Assembly: GCA_016709765.1 (NCBI GenBank)
Contig: JADJMD010000008.1
Span: forward strand, 434,001 to 498,000
Direction: 5' to 3'
Source of the DNA: Ignavibacteriales bacterium
GTDB lineage: Bacteria; Bacteroidota; Ignavibacteria; Ignavibacteriales; Ignavibacteriaceae
DNA: 64,000 nt
The notes under the pieces were generated by a model. It saw only the letters and a list, made by a program, of their open reading frames with translations, was not told where the DNA came from and ran no database searches. Shown piece after piece: positions 55,459-64,000 of the stretch; the stretch's first letter is position 1; every line of letters starts with the position of its first letter. The position numbers were made by a program, and so were the translations under genes.

Positions 55459-57504
55459 ATGGATAAAATAATGTCAGAAAATCACAGCGAAGTTCAACCA
55501 ACAAAAAGTAGCCCTTCCTATTTTGAAAACAGCACTTCCTTTGAATTCCAAAAAAAATACGAAGTTTTTATGAATGCCATACCTGATGGGTTAATTTTAA
55601 TAAAGGATGGTAATATTAAATATTCTAATAAAATATTTGCAGAACTGCTAGGATATACTGTAAACGAACTCTGTTCATTAAATATTCGCGATTTAGTAGC
55701 TCCTAATCGTTTAAACGAAGTTTTAGATCGTTATGAAAGAAGACTTAATGGAGAGGCCGTTCCGACAAAATACAAAACTGAACTTATCCACAAAGATAAA
55801 ATAACCATTATACCAGTTCAGTTAAATGTTGGGGTAGTTGGATCTTTAGAAGAAAAACTAGAATTTATAATTATTAAAGAATTCACTGAAGCATCAAAAG
55901 TAGAGAACAAATTCATCAAAGAATTACAACTTCAGGAATATTTTATGGACTACATTCCAGATTCAATATATTTTAAGGATCTGGAAAGCAGATTTATTAA
56001 AGCAAATAAAGCTACCCTAGTTAAAATGGGTGTATCAACACTCAATGAAATTATTGGTAAAACAGATTTTGATATATTTAATGATGATCATGCTATTGAA
56101 GCCAGAGAAGATGAGAAAAAAATAATTGAAACCCGTAAATCAATTATTAATAAAATTGAAAAAGAAACCTGGCTGGATGGAAAAGTTACATGGGCTTCAA
56201 CTACAAAAATTCCTCTTATTAATGAGAATGATAATGTCTACGGTACTTTTGGTGTTACAAGGGATATAACTGAACAGAAAAAAATTGAGGATGTAAAAGA
56301 TTCACTATTAAAAATTTCCACAGCTGTCACATCTCTAGATAGCATCAATTTATTATACGCTTTTATTCACAATGCTGTAAGTGGATTGATGAGAGCCGAA
56401 AATTTTTATATCGCAATACATCATCCGGAGGCTGATACAATCAGTTTTCCATATTTTGTTGACGAAGTAGACGAATCTCCCATCGAACGAAAGGTTGGAC
56501 GAGGATTAACCGAATATGTTTTAAGAACAGGTAAAGCACAATTGATTGATGCAGAAAGAGATCTTAAGTTAAGAGAGGAAGGAGAAACCTCCTTGGTTGG
56601 TGCTGCAACTGAAATCTGGTTAGGAGTGCCACTAATAGTTGAAGGTAAAACTTTTGGAGTAATTGTAGTTCAGGATTATTCTAGCGTTACGACATACAAG
56701 GAGGAAGAAAAAGAAATTCTTACATATGTTTCAGAACAAATTGCACTTGCTATTGCAAAGAAACATAGTGAAGAGAAGATTATCCAATATTCAGAAGAAC
56801 TAAAAGAATTAAATGCTTCTAAGGACAAGTTTTTTTCAATTATCGCCCACGATCTTAAAAGTCCGTTTCATGGTTTGCTTGGTTTAACTCGCATGGTTGT
56901 AGAGGAATATGAATCAATGAGTGAAACTGAAGTTCGATCATACATGAAAATAATAAAAGATTCTACAGAAAGCACTTACAAACTGATAGAAAACTTACTT
57001 GAATGGTCAAGGTTAGAATCCGGCAGGATGAAATATAATCCTGCTCTTCAAAATATGTTTATGATTGTTGAAGATACTCGTACACTTCTAAATCAAAATG
57101 CCCGGGTAAAAAATATAAACTTAAGGAATAAACTTGATCATCAAAGCTTTGTTTGCGGTGATGATACAATGCTTCAATCTTTGGTCCAAAATCTTATTTC
57201 TAATGCAATTAAGTTTACTCCTGCTGGGGGAAATATTGAAGTATCTGAAAACAGATATGACAACTATATCGAATTTATAGTTATGGATTCCGGAGTTGGT
57301 ATCAAAAAAGAGGATATAGAAAAACTTTTTAGAATTGATGTGAGTTTTACAACAAAAGGAACTCAAAATGAAAAAGGAACGGGTTTGGGATTAGCACTTT
57401 GTAAGGAAATTGTAAATATTCACGGTGGTAATATTAAGGTTGAAAGTAAATTGGGTGAAGGAACAAAAATTATATTTACATTAAATAAACCAAAAGCAAA
57501 TTAA
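55459..57504 (+). CDS. PAS-PAS-GAF sensor histidine kinase
   Basis: 681 residues, cytosolic (no transmembrane helix). Order: PAS at about 30-145 (AIPDGLILIKDGNIKYSN), PAS/PAC at about 160-275, GAF at about 285-430 (GAATEIWLGVPLIVEGKTFGVIVVQD), then HisKA with phospho-acceptor His464 in IIAHDLKSPFHG and an ATPase domain with NLISNAIKF (N box), VMDSGVGI (G1) and GTGLGLAL (G2). The catalytic core is intact, unlike that of the kinase at 32614-36210. A 108-residue cysteine-pair gene follows after 6 bases. The response regulator partner is not adjacent. An in-frame ATG 9 bases in (55468) is an alternative start. Confidence 0.9.
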   Translation: MDKIMSENHSEVQPTKSSPSYFENSTSFEFQKKYEVFMNAIPDGLILIKDGNIKYSNKIFAELLGYTVNELCSLNIRDLVAPNRLNEVLDRYERRLNGEAVPTKYKTELIHKDKITIIPVQLNVGVVGSLEEKLEFIIIKEFTEASKVENKFIKELQLQEYFMDYIPDSIYFKDLESRFIKANKATLVKMGVSTLNEIIGKTDFDIFNDDHAIEAREDEKKIIETRKSIINKIEKETWLDGKVTWASTTKIPLINENDNVYGTFGVTRDITEQKKIEDVKDSLLKISTAVTSLDSINLLYAFIHNAVSGLMRAENFYIAIHHPEADTISFPYFVDEVDESPIERKVGRGLTEYVLRTGKAQLIDAERDLKLREEGETSLVGAATEIWLGVPLIVEGKTFGVIVVQDYSSVTTYKEEEKEILTYVSEQIALAIAKKHSEEKIIQYSEELKELNASKDKFFSIIAHDLKSPFHGLLGLTRMVVEEYESMSETEVRSYMKIIKDSTESTYKLIENLLEWSRLESGRMKYNPALQNMFMIVEDTRTLLNQNARVKNINLRNKLDHQSFVCGDDTMLQSLVQNLISNAIKFTPAGGNIEVSENRYDNYIEFIVMDSGVGIKKEDIEKLFRIDVSFTTKGTQNEKGTGLGLALCKEIVNIHGGNIKVESKLGEGTKIIFTLNKPKAN

Positions 57505-57510
57505 GAGATA

Positions 57511-57837
57511 ATGACCAAGGACTACAAAGATTCTGATGAAGATGATCTTTCAGCATTTGCAGATTATCTTGCTGAATTTAAATCCGTTATAGGTTTTGAT
57601 GATGAGACTTGTGTTGTTTGCGGAATAAATATTTCAGATTCTATTTCCATCCAAAAATCACCCTTTGTTCAATACAAATCAGTAAACAAAGAATCAGAAC
57701 TTTTAATTGTAACGAATGAACTCTATTCAAAATGTATTCCTTACAAGATTGAGAAACAGCTTGATTCAACAACCCTTGATGTAATTCAATACAAGTATAT
57801 TGTACTTATTCCATTTAAATATTTGAATGAAATATAA
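57511..57837 (+). CDS. Hypothetical protein with a CxxC motif
   Basis: 108 residues, acidic N-terminus (MTKDYKDSDEDDLSAF) and one CVVC pair near residue 34-37. I recognise no family. It begins 6 bases after the sensor kinase stop, so it is likely co-transcribed and may be its partner. The single CxxC could be a half metal site. The C-terminus is hydrophobic and beta-like (YKYIVLIPFKYL). Confidence 0.55.
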   Translation: MTKDYKDSDEDDLSAFADYLAEFKSVIGFDDETCVVCGINISDSISIQKSPFVQYKSVNKESELLIVTNELYSKCIPYKIEKQLDSTTLDVIQYKYIVLIPFKYLNEI

Positions 57838-57840
57838 AGA

Positions 57841-57864
57841 AAAGGCCTGATTTCTCAGACCTTT
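57841..57864. terminator. Hairpin between convergent genes
   Basis: AAAGGCCTGA pairs with TCAGACCTTT with one internal mismatch and a 4-base loop. On the minus strand it is followed by TTTTCTTTAT, so it fits best as the terminator of the T9SS cargo gene; on plus the T-run is poor. Confidence 0.55.
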
Positions 57865-57890
57865 GTTGAATAAGATGAATATCATCTGGA

Positions 57891-60800
57891 TTATTTTAGC
57901 AAAATCATTTTTTTAACGGAGTTAAAATTTTCAGATTCCAACCTGTAATAATATACGCCCGAAGAATATCTGCCTGCATCCCAATTAAATTTATGAAATC
58001 CTGACTCTAAAAACCCATTTACAATGCTCTCAATCTTTTCACCAAGAGAATTATAAATAATCAGTTTTACATTTCCAGAAATCGGGATAGCAAACTTTAT
58101 GGTGGTTATCGGATTAAATGGGTTTGGGAAATTTTGTTCAAGAGAATAGGTAATTGGAATACCAAGCTCAACCTCAATCTCTTCGGAGTATTCAAATGTT
58201 CCATCATAATCCAATTGTTTTAATCTATAATAAATTTTTCCATGAACTGGGGAATCATCAGTAAATGTATAATAAGAAGGTTCCGTTGTAGTACCACTTC
58301 CCTGTTCAAATCCTATTTTTTCCCAACTATTATTAACTGAACCTGTTTTTCTCTGAATTTCAAATCCCTGATTATTTATTTCAGTAGCAGTTACCCAATT
58401 AAGATTAACTTTTCCATTTTCACAACTTCCGGAAAAACTAAATAGTTCAACAGGAACTACATCAATTCCACCTGAAAATAAAATAACTCTGCCATCTCTT
58501 GAACAAGCTGCGAATTCATTGCTCAAATTTCCATCTACATCATCAAGATCCACAACGTGTTCCGCTGCATTTGCAGTTGATCCAGTTCCGAATGCATAAC
58601 TAAAAATAATATTTCCATTAACCCCATTATAAACGTGAGCAACATCATTTAAAGATGCAGAACCAACTTCAGGAATTCCATCAGCGTTAAGATCACCCAA
58701 AACATCTTTCCCAAGTATATTCCCACCGGTAGTATTAGACCAGATAATATTTCCAGTTGAACCTTCGAGCATAAAAATACTCTGATTAATTCCGCTTACC
58801 AGAACATCCGGATACCCCGATTGATTTACATCTGGTACAATTTTAAGGTCTTCAATAAAAACATTTCCAATACCTGTGAACCAAATCTGATTTCCGTTAT
58901 CACCAGAAATGCAATAAACGCTTCCGGTTGTGGTTCCGACTACAACATCAGTACCAAAAGGATTTCCCAAATTTGTTATTTCACGGACAGACCATGGGGT
59001 CCCAAACGTCGGAAATGTCCATGTAATATTTCCATTTTGATCAAACCCAATGACTTCGTTTGAGGAACCTAACCTAGATCCAACCGCACCACCAGTATTT
59101 GTGGAAGCAACCATATATTTTAATTTTTGTTGAGATTGTTGATTTATTCTCCAGATTTCATTTCCATTTACCCCATTTAATAAATAAACGGAAAATCGTC
59201 CTGAGCCTGTCGTTTCATTTCCACTTGCTGAAACTAGTACATCCGGCACACCATCGCTATTAAAATCACGTTTTACATCAAGACCCATAATATCACCATC
59301 ATCAGTGGTTGAGGAATTTCCAAACTCCCAAAGCACATCGCCTGTTATTCCATTAAGAGCGTACACAAATTCATTACCTCCACCTGTACCAATCACAACA
59401 TCCTGATGATTATCACCATTAAGATCAGAAACAATTTGCAACCCTTGCTCATAATCAACTGAACCCGTATTTATGGATCCAAAATAAGTTGAATATTTCC
59501 ATAGAACATCTGAGGTTCCAGAACTGTTTCCATTAAAAACAAGAGTCCAATAATTTTCAGTAGATACTATTAGATCCTTAATTCCATCTCCATTAACATC
59601 CTGTATTTTTTTCATTGATCTGGGTGTGTAATCTTGAAAACTGGTTCCTGGATTGTCAGGTATCTGACCTTGCCAATAAATATTTCCTAATGTGGGATCG
59701 ACATTTATTGCACTACCGATCATAGGAATATAAATTAAACTACCATTTGAAGCATTTGAAAAAACACTTATAGAATCAGTAAAGATGTTTGTGTTAGTTG
59801 GATTAAACCATACTCTAAATGTTGATGACGACAATGGATTAATTGTAAATGGGGTTGATAACATTTCAAAGTAAAAATCAACAGAGTTCAGTTTGATGGA
59901 GTCAATCATTAAAAGATTTGAACCAGCATTATTCAAGGTCAGCTCTATATAGGATGTAGAATTAATCCTTTTAGCACCAAAATTAATTGATGCGGGATTG
60001 GAAGTTAAATATGGGGCAGTAAAAACCCCATTTCCAGTGACTAAAACTTTTGAATGAGTAACAATAGGATCATTGTGATAAATCAAAACTGAATCATTGT
60101 AAATTACATTTGCAGTAGGTGTAAAAGTTAATGGGATGTTTATTATTTGTCCGGTTTGAACAGTAATTGGAAATGATGATGGAATCGAAAAGACATTGTT
60201 CCCAATTGTAACCGATGATAGAATCAGATCTGCAGAACCATAATTGAGTACAGAAATATTTTGAGTTACGGTTGAGTCAATCATTACATTTCCAAAGCTT
60301 ATATTAGGTGTAAGTATTGTAATTCCTGGCGAACCGGAACCGTCTAAATCGTATTTAAATAATTGTCTGCCACTGCTAGCACCAACAGGTTCCGCAAGTA
60401 GCCAAAAATTATTTCCATCCCAAGCGAGGCCACGTGGGTTTTGTCTTAAACCTGGTTGTTCTGGTGGATTAAATGTAAAGAGACTATCTTTATTATCTAA
60501 ACTAACTGCATAAATCTTATCAACACCTTGAAATCCATCGTTAACAAAAAAAAGTGTATCCCCTTTAATAGTTATTCCTTGAGGCTGAAGCTGTCCTGGT
60601 GCAAAATTTAAGAAGCTGATAGTATCAACAATTTGCTTAGTAGTTGTGTTAATCTTGTAAAGAGCAACATTAACATCTGGATAGTAGACAGAGATCCATA
60701 ACCCAGTTCCATCCCAGGCAGCGCCTCCAAAATACCATGAACCGCCAAAAAGTTGTGTTGATGTTATTGAATCTAAAACATTTCCATTGCTATCAACTTT

Positions 60801-61112
60801 AAAGAGGTCACATCTTGCTGTTTTTCTTTCTACGTACCAGAAATTAATACCGTCATGTCCTAGGCCCTGTGATTCGCGCATGGAAGGATAGTTAATCAAA
60901 ACTGTGTCAGCTAACATACCAGTATCATCAACCGCATAAATAACACCACGCCCGGTGGTTGAGCTTGATGATATCCAATATTTTGAATCCTCATAAACTA
61001 GCCCATATCCTGAACTCCAAAATGTTCCAGTTGGTAGATTTACAGTATTAACTAATGTTTGGGAATTTGTAAGTGAGGTGATTAAAAGGACTAAAAGGAA
61101 TAGATTTTTCAT
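57891..61112 (-). CDS. Large secreted T9SS cargo protein with ASH and FG-GAP-like repeats
   Basis: 1073 residues. Signal peptide (about 1-17), an N-terminal propeller-like part (about 20-255), two choice-of-anchor/ASH-type domains (about 270-360 with SFGNVMIDSTVTQNISVLN; 370-460 with NFGAKRINSTSYIELTLNN), then FG-GAP/VCBS-like calcium-loop repeats (DVNGDGIKDLIVS, DLNGDNHQDVVIG, DFNSDGVPDVLVS, DVNQSGYPDVLVS, DLNADGIPEVGS) over about 490-890. An FN3-like part (about 900-985) leads to the type IX sorting domain starting LEQNFPNPFNPITTIKF and ending in SVKKMILLK. It will be exported by T9SS and anchored or released. The role is unknown. The C-terminus is the best lineage marker in the window. Confidence 0.85.
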   Translation of the reverse strand: MKNLFLLVLLITSLTNSQTLVNTVNLPTGTFWSSGYGLVYEDSKYWISSSSTTGRGVIYAVDDTGMLADTVLINYPSMRESQGLGHDGINFWYVERKTARCDLFKVDSNGNVLDSITSTQLFGGSWYFGGAAWDGTGLWISVYYPDVNVALYKINTTTKQIVDTISFLNFAPGQLQPQGITIKGDTLFFVNDGFQGVDKIYAVSLDNKDSLFTFNPPEQPGLRQNPRGLAWDGNNFWLLAEPVGASSGRQLFKYDLDGSGSPGITILTPNISFGNVMIDSTVTQNISVLNYGSADLILSSVTIGNNVFSIPSSFPITVQTGQIINIPLTFTPTANVIYNDSVLIYHNDPIVTHSKVLVTGNGVFTAPYLTSNPASINFGAKRINSTSYIELTLNNAGSNLLMIDSIKLNSVDFYFEMLSTPFTINPLSSSTFRVWFNPTNTNIFTDSISVFSNASNGSLIYIPMIGSAINVDPTLGNIYWQGQIPDNPGTSFQDYTPRSMKKIQDVNGDGIKDLIVSTENYWTLVFNGNSSGTSDVLWKYSTYFGSINTGSVDYEQGLQIVSDLNGDNHQDVVIGTGGGNEFVYALNGITGDVLWEFGNSSTTDDGDIMGLDVKRDFNSDGVPDVLVSASGNETTGSGRFSVYLLNGVNGNEIWRINQQSQQKLKYMVASTNTGGAVGSRLGSSNEVIGFDQNGNITWTFPTFGTPWSVREITNLGNPFGTDVVVGTTTGSVYCISGDNGNQIWFTGIGNVFIEDLKIVPDVNQSGYPDVLVSGINQSIFMLEGSTGNIIWSNTTGGNILGKDVLGDLNADGIPEVGSASLNDVAHVYNGVNGNIIFSYAFGTGSTANAAEHVVDLDDVDGNLSNEFAACSRDGRVILFSGGIDVVPVELFSFSGSCENGKVNLNWVTATEINNQGFEIQRKTGSVNNSWEKIGFEQGSGTTTEPSYYTFTDDSPVHGKIYYRLKQLDYDGTFEYSEEIEVELGIPITYSLEQNFPNPFNPITTIKFAIPISGNVKLIIYNSLGEKIESIVNGFLESGFHKFNWDAGRYSSGVYYYRLESENFNSVKKMILLK

Positions 61113-61149
61113 ACTATTTTCCTTTCCAAATATATGTTAGTAAACTAAA

Positions 61150-61557
61150 TTAATTTCTTGGATTAGCTTTACACCATTCCTTTATATAATCGGCTATAGC
61201 TGTGGTTGTTGCACCGGGTGTAAACAATTCCCCCACACCAATCGCTTTTAACTTTGCAATATCTTCTTCAGGAATAATTCCACCGCCCGTAAGAAGAACA
61301 TCATCCATTTCTTTTTCTTTTAACAGTGTGATAAGCTTAGGAAATATTGTCATATGTGCACCGGATAGAATACTTATGCCAATTACATCAGCATCCTCTT
61401 GCAATGCTGCTTCAACGATCATTTCGGGAGTTTGTCTTAATCCAGTATAAATCACTTCCATACCAGCATCACGTAGTGCTGCTGCAATAACTTTTGCTCC
61501 ACGATCATGTCCATCTAATCCGGACTTAGCAACAATTACTCTAATTTTTTTATCCAT
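61150..61557 (-). CDS. Cobalamin-binding domain protein (methylmalonyl-CoA mutase C-terminal type)
   Basis: 135 residues, a free B12-binding domain. The DGHDRG stretch at residues 15-20 gives the histidine that coordinates cobalt (DxHxxG), then SILSGAHMTIFP and LLTGGGIIPEED are the later loops of the same fold. In archaea and some bacteria the mutase is split into a catalytic subunit and such a small subunit. No catalytic subunit is near, but MeaB lies at 21915-22867. It overlaps the HIT gene start by 8 bases, so both are translated together. Confidence 0.9.
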   Translation of the reverse strand: MDKKIRVIVAKSGLDGHDRGAKVIAAALRDAGMEVIYTGLRQTPEMIVEAALQEDADVIGISILSGAHMTIFPKLITLLKEKEMDDVLLTGGGIIPEEDIAKLKAIGVGELFTPGATTTAIADYIKEWCKANPRN

Positions 61558-61981
61558 TTAACAAACTCTCATATTTTGTAATAGCTTCTTTAATCTTTTC
61601 AGAATATAATTTGATTTCATTTTCTTTATACTCGATAGTTCTCGGTCGCATATGAAAATCATTATCATATCTAGGTATGATATGATAATGAAAATGAAAA
61701 ACCGATTGACCGGCACTTAATCCATTGTTAGAGATAATATTAAAACCATCTGACTTTAGAGCACGTTTAACAGAGCCGGCTATATATTGTGTTAGCTTTG
61801 TTAATTCCGCAAGTTCATCAACGGGGATTGTTAAAAAATTATCGAAATGTTTTTTGGGTATGACTAATGTGTGACCATAGTTTACTGGGTTAATATCCAA
61901 AAATGCAATCACTTTATTGTCTTCAAAAACAATATCAGCTTCAGAAATTTTAGATGCAATATCGCAAAATATACAATCCAT
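61550..61981 (-). CDS. HIT family protein with zinc CxxC
   Basis: 143 residues. The histidine triad is HFHYH (96-100) in FHFHYHIIPRY, with Cys3 and Cys6 in MDCIFCDI forming half of a zinc site as in FHIT/HinT-like proteins of bacteria. It likely hydrolyses nucleotidyl phosphoramidates or dinucleoside polyphosphates. The gene overlaps the B12-binding protein by 8 bases. A second, shorter HIT protein at 27757-28101 is more HinT-like. Confidence 0.9.
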   Translation of the reverse strand: MDCIFCDIASKISEADIVFEDNKVIAFLDINPVNYGHTLVIPKKHFDNFLTIPVDELAELTKLTQYIAGSVKRALKSDGFNIISNNGLSAGQSVFHFHYHIIPRYDNDFHMRPRTIEYKENEIKLYSEKIKEAITKYESLLNG

Positions 61982-62049
61982 TTTATGCTCGCTTTTTATT
62001 TCTTAAACAAAGTTAAATTATTTTGTGGATAACTGCCAATAACTTTACA

Positions 62050-63006
62050 TTATGAAAGATATTCCTTCGTTCTACTAAACACACCAAACAATCCCCCAGT
62101 GTGAACAAATATATTTTTTTTACCCTTACCTGGTTTTAAATATTTATTAAAGTAAGCAATAAATGCTTTACCAGTATAAGCTGGATCGAATAAAATACCT
62201 GTTTCAGTTGCAAACTTTTTAATCAATTTTAATTTTGATTTAGTAATTTTTTTATATCCCTCTTCAGAATAGCCATCAAGTATAATAAGATTTTTGGGAT
62301 TGATTTTGCACTTTAATTTGTAATCAAGTATGCAGCCCTCAGCTAGCTGCAAAATATGTTTTTCCATTTCTTTTTTACTCATCAAAACATGAACAGCAAC
62401 AATTTTTAGGGTTAGATTATTTAGTGCTGCGCCAACTAGCATTCCAGCAGCAGTTCCTCCGGAACCACATGCTGCAACAATTGAATCAATTTTTGTAAGG
62501 TCAATTTGCTTCTTAAGTTCATTAATAAAATTAATATATCCCCAAATCCCAAGTGTAGTTGAACCTCCGCCTGGAAATACATAAGCATTTTTTTTCTTTA
62601 TAAGAAAAGCCAATCTTTGCTTAAACATTATATCATTAACATTTTCATATTCCTTTTCATTAAAATATTGGATATCTGCTCCATACATTTTATCAAGAAA
62701 AAGATTGCCATTTGCATTTGAGGTACCCTTTCCCCATAAAAATAATTTAGTATTCAATCCGATTTTTTTAGCAGCAATAACCGTTGCACGCGCGTGATTT
62801 GATTGATCACCACCAGACGTAAAAATTATATCAGCTTTTTTGCTTTTCGCATCTGCAAGCAGGTACTCTAGTTTTCTAACTTTATTGCCTGATAGTTCAC
62901 ATCCCGTTAAATCATCACGCTTTAATAAAAAACTTTTTCCTTCAAATTTTATCTCTTCTAACGGAGTTGGAATTTGTGCGAGAGAAATCTTCTTTGGTAC
63001 GCTCAT
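62050..63006 (-). CDS. PLP-dependent deaminase (ACC deaminase / D-cysteine desulfhydrase family)
   Basis: 318 residues of the fold-type II PLP family. The lysine for PLP lies in SGNKVRKLEY; GGDQSNHARAT and a glycine-rich phosphate-binding CGSGGTAAGM follow, and the C-terminal HTGGLFG is typical of D-cysteine desulfhydrase or 1-aminocyclopropane-1-carboxylate deaminase. The two activities cannot be told apart from sequence by eye; D-cysteine desulfhydrase is the more common in bacteria. It overlaps kdsB by 4 bases. Confidence 0.85.
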   Translation of the reverse strand: MSVPKKISLAQIPTPLEEIKFEGKSFLLKRDDLTGCELSGNKVRKLEYLLADAKSKKADIIFTSGGDQSNHARATVIAAKKIGLNTKLFLWGKGTSNANGNLFLDKMYGADIQYFNEKEYENVNDIMFKQRLAFLIKKKNAYVFPGGGSTTLGIWGYINFINELKKQIDLTKIDSIVAACGSGGTAAGMLVGAALNNLTLKIVAVHVLMSKKEMEKHILQLAEGCILDYKLKCKINPKNLIILDGYSEEGYKKITKSKLKLIKKFATETGILFDPAYTGKAFIAYFNKYLKPGKGKKNIFVHTGGLFGVFSRTKEYLS

Positions 63007-63806
63007 TTTTGCAATTCAATCTTTTTTATTTTCGAATAAACCTTTCTTGCCTTTGCTAAATCTTCCGGCGTATCAACTGAAAAGCTATCATATTCAGTCT
63101 CAACAATTTTAATTTTAAATCCATTTTCAAGCATTCGTAACTGTTCAAGTTTTTCCCAATTCTCAAGATCAGTTGGAGCAAGCTGTGTGAATTTTAATAG
63201 ATATTCTTTACGATAGACATACAATCCAATGTGTTTGTAAAAATCTGCTAATTCAAAAATATCTTTTTCATCTTTTGCCTCGCGTACAAATGGAATTGGT
63301 GAACGTGAAAAGTACAGAGCAAAATTCTTGTAATCAAAAACGACTTTAACTATAGATGGAGATTTTAATTCTTCAATACTGGTAATCAATTTTGCTAATG
63401 TTGATACTTTTACTTCAGGCGCGAATAATAATGGTTCAATAGCCTGATCTATCATCATTCCACTAATAAAGGGTTCATCACCTTGAATGTTTACAATTAT
63501 ATTCGCACGAGGAAATTCTTTTGCAACAATTGCGATTCTATCCGAACCAGTGGGGCAATCTTTTGGTGTCATAATTACGGCGGCACCAAATGCTTTGGCA
63601 GCTTTTGCAACCTGTTCATCATCAACGGCAATTACAATCTGATTCATCAATTTTGATTTACAGGCGCCTTCATAAGTGTGTTGTAAAAGAGATTTGCCGC
63701 CGATATCTGCAAGTGGTTTACCCATCAACCTTGTAGAAGCAAATCGTGCTGGAATAACTCCGAGAATGTATGGATTGTTTTTTTTCGGTTTCCCCTTCTT
63801 TGCCAT
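63003..63806 (-). CDS. kdsB: 3-deoxy-manno-octulosonate cytidylyltransferase
   Basis: KdsB activates KDO as CMP-KDO for lipopolysaccharide inner core. Motifs: GVIPARFASTRLMGKPL (nucleotide loop), VAVDDEQV-like IVIAVDDEQVAKAA, CPTGSDRIA and VNIQGDEPFI. 267 residues, near the family length (about 250). The first residues MAKKGKPKKNNPY are a basic extension. It is the strongest evidence that the cell has an LPS-bearing outer membrane. The ATG overlaps the gatC stop (TAATG). Confidence 0.93.
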   Translation of the reverse strand: MAKKGKPKKNNPYILGVIPARFASTRLMGKPLADIGGKSLLQHTYEGACKSKLMNQIVIAVDDEQVAKAAKAFGAAVIMTPKDCPTGSDRIAIVAKEFPRANIIVNIQGDEPFISGMMIDQAIEPLLFAPEVKVSTLAKLITSIEELKSPSIVKVVFDYKNFALYFSRSPIPFVREAKDEKDIFELADFYKHIGLYVYRKEYLLKFTQLAPTDLENWEKLEQLRMLENGFKIKIVETEYDSFSVDTPEDLAKARKVYSKIKKIELQK

Positions 63807-64000
63807 TATTTATCACCAATTACTTTCGGAACTTTAAAATAAAGATCATCTTTTGCAGGTGCATTCTTCAAAGCATCTTCTGTTGAGGTTGATGGTTTCA
63901 ATTCATCCTCACGAAAAGTATTTGTTTGTTCAACGGGATGTGAAAGGGGTTCAACATTTTCAGTGTTCAGTTCATTCAACTTATCCATATAACTCAAGAT
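63806..64000 (-). CDS. gatC: Aspartyl/glutamyl-tRNA amidotransferase subunit C (5' end outside window)
   Basis: The visible C-terminal 64 residues read MDKLNELNTENVEPLSHP, FREDELKPS and LKNAPAKDDLYFKVPKVI, the usual GatC end. The N-terminal part, about 30 residues, lies past base 64000. GatC stabilises the GatCAB complex that makes Gln-tRNA(Gln) and/or Asn-tRNA(Asn). The stop overlaps the kdsB start by 1 base, suggesting co-transcription. Confidence 0.92.
   Translation of the reverse strand: MLSYMDKLNELNTENVEPLSHPVEQTNTFREDELKPSTSTEDALKNAPAKDDLYFKVPKVIGDK

Overview
The window is AT-rich DNA from a Gram-negative bacterium that most resembles the Ignavibacteria / Bacteroidota-Chlorobi group. 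Three things point there: a large secreted protein with a type IX secretion C-terminal signal of the 'NFPNPFNP' kind, a KDO cytidylyltransferase together with Omp85-type and other outer-membrane barrels, and a compact yceD-rpmF-plsX-fabH-fabD-fabG-acpP-fabF-rnc fatty-acid operon. No phage, insertion sequence, CRISPR array or rRNA was seen. One tRNA (Asp) is present.

Layout. 1-2982 (+): a three-gene set of an amide ligase, a glutamine amidotransferase and an ATP-grasp-like protein. 3082-8158 (mostly -): tRNA-Asp, ATP-type phosphofructokinase, RNase HIII, RlpA, RsmE and an Omp85-like barrel, with one small secreted protein on +. 8227-18456 (-): glycine decarboxylase, then RNase III and the fatty-acid/phospholipid operon back to yceD. 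18776-28101 (+): PrsW-like protease, a transferase-like protein, NadD, a sugar epimerase, MeaB, acyl-CoA dehydrogenase, acyl-CoA carboxyltransferase, a secreted protein, an NtrC-type regulator and a HIT protein. 28112-32475 (-): DinB, small envelope genes and LexA with a candidate operator. 32614-49023 (-): a large cluster that looks like an unusual synthase-dependent exopolysaccharide system. 49075-57837: fatty-acid hydroxylase-like protein, an NSS-family transporter with its tiny partner, a PPi-type phosphofructokinase, a UvrD/PcrA helicase and a sensor kinase. 57891-64000 (-): T9SS cargo, a B12-binding domain protein, HIT, a PLP deaminase-like enzyme, KdsB and the end of GatC.

Data quality. 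From about 1.4 to 26.5 kb many housekeeping genes (gcvP, fabF, fabG, fabD, plsX, acpP, nadD, meaB and others) are broken by single-base indels, nearly all in short A/T runs. Adding or removing one base restores the expected protein each time. From 26.5 kb to the end I see none, even in reading frames above 3 kb. I read this as base-calling or assembly error, not gene decay, so the broken genes are given as full-length spans. fabH also lacks about 100 internal residues.

How the genes work together. The best candidate for a new system is 32.6-49.0 kb. It holds a processive GT2 polysaccharide synthase, a one-helix accessory protein, two tandem paralogues that join a GATase-like domain to a polysaccharide-deacetylase fold lacking its catalytic motifs, a TPR/outer-membrane barrel, a KaiC-like ATPase with a C-terminal domain that looks like a degenerate GGDEF fold, a GH9 glycosidase, a fibronectin-III lipoprotein and a hybrid sensor kinase. 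The parts resemble Pga, Pel and Bcs machines but the combination is none of these. MeaB, the free B12-binding domain, the acyl-CoA dehydrogenase and the carboxyltransferase suggest propionyl-/methylmalonyl-CoA or branched-chain acyl-CoA metabolism.
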